DNA of 64,000 bases from JBBQUN01 sp963698395 (GTDB taxonomy: Bacteria > Actinomycetota > Acidimicrobiia > Acidimicrobiales > SZUA-35): contig CAVOQQ010000008.1 of NCBI GenBank assembly GCA_963698395.1, positions 1,178,001-1,242,000 of the forward strand. Reading direction: 5' to 3'. Position numbers and translations under genes: made by a program. Under the pieces are notes generated by a model. It did not search any database. It saw only the letters and a list, made by a program, of their open reading frames with translations, and was not told where the DNA came from. Positions 63,822-64,000 of this stretch are shown piece after piece. Numbering within the stretch: the stretch's first letter is position 1; each line of letters starts with the position of its first letter.

Positions 63822-64000
63822 ATGTTCGCAACGACCGACGAGAGGCCCTGCCCTGCGGCATTGCAGGGGTCGCTGTTCTCCCAGGGTGAGCCCGCGCTGC
63901 CTTCCACCGTCGACAGTCCCATTCGGATCGACCTCGGTGCCGGTGCGTGGCTCGATCATCGGCCGAACTGGCTGCCCGGTGCCGACGCCTGGTTTGCGAT
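63822..64000 (+). CDS. alkB: AlkB-type 2-oxoglutarate/Fe(II) dioxygenase, N-terminal part (cut by window edge)
   Basis: The first 59 codons, starting MFATTDERPCPAALQGSLFS and continuing with IRIDLGAGAWLDHRPNWLPG, match the N-terminus of actinobacterial AlkB-like DNA repair dioxygenases, which oxidatively remove alkyl groups from bases. The HxD...H iron site and the Arg that binds 2-oxoglutarate lie beyond the right edge, so activity cannot be judged. ATG at 63822. The 155-base gap to the spermidine-synthase-like gene shows nothing notable. Confidence 0.75.
   Translation, partial: MFATTDERPCPAALQGSLFSQGEPALPSTVDSPIRIDLGAGAWLDHRPNWLPGADAWFA

Overview
The window is a high-GC (visually about 65-70%) bacterial chromosome segment with dense, mostly housekeeping gene content, many GTG starts and many ATGA/GTGA/TGATG stop-start overlaps. 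The mix of families points to an actinobacterium, most likely class Acidimicrobiia (Ilumatobacter-like). This rests on three secreted DUF4214 proteins, a DUF222/HNH (13E12-type) protein, LLM/F420-type flavin oxidoreductases, a DUF2470 protein, a K+-dependent H+-pyrophosphatase and several lone lipid-CoA ligases. This is inference from gene content; no rRNA or tRNA gene is present.

Layout. 1-9.4 kb: 5' end of glutamate synthase gltB (-), M18 aminopeptidase, membrane pyrophosphatase hppA (two frameshifts), EVE protein, a Glu/Leu dehydrogenase-like gene (two frameshifts), a secreted zincin with FN3 and DUF4214 domains, and a PLP enzyme (one frameshift). 9.4-16.4 kb: YpfJ-type metallopeptidase; a leftward operon of an S51-like/CysS-C fusion, psuG and a hexapeptide acyltransferase; a rightward amidase-HAD pair; a PaaX-like regulator. 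16.4-26.7 kb: desaturase, flavodoxin, TrmH methyltransferase, DUF2470 protein, acyl-CoA ligase, and a leftward operon of amine oxidase, GNAT and D-2-hydroxyglutarate dehydrogenase. 26.7-36 kb: trkA-trkH potassium uptake, then a leftward hydantoinase/5-oxoprolinase fusion with a molybdenum hydroxylase large subunit. 36-46 kb: HNH protein, ABM monooxygenase, SDR, tyrosine phosphatase, LLM monooxygenase-hydrolase operon, P450, PPIase lipoprotein, EEP phosphatase, second LLM enzyme. 46-52 kb: DUF4214 protein, MDR oxidoreductase, degenerate PRC-barrel genes, MFS transporter, two small leftward genes, orphan LivH-type permease. 52-64 kb: P-type ATPase behind a manganese riboswitch, internally deleted 3-hydroxyisobutyrate dehydrogenase, acyl-CoA synthetase, divergent tandem repeats, CinA/PncC, tandem CNNM/CorC proteins, third DUF4214 protein, lipoprotein, spermidine-synthase-like protein and the 5' end of alkB.

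The most informative signal is at 52.3-55.2 kb. A textbook yybP-ykoY (Mn2+) aptamer precedes a PMR1/SERCA-like P-type ATPase that has lost both site-I glutamates, as in single-site Ca2+/Mn2+ pumps. The Shine-Dalgarno segment copies the aptamer's own P1 5' strand, which suggests a simple strand-exchange ON switch. Other notable points are two adjacent tandem arrays (17-bp and 15-bp units sharing a core) filling a divergent promoter and the start of cinA, a probable leaderless desaturase promoter inside a regulator's first codons, and a cluster of single-base insertions in the first 9 kb that looks like assembly error. No intergenic stretch exceeds 300 bases. I saw no CRISPR array, insertion sequence, prophage, tRNA or rRNA.
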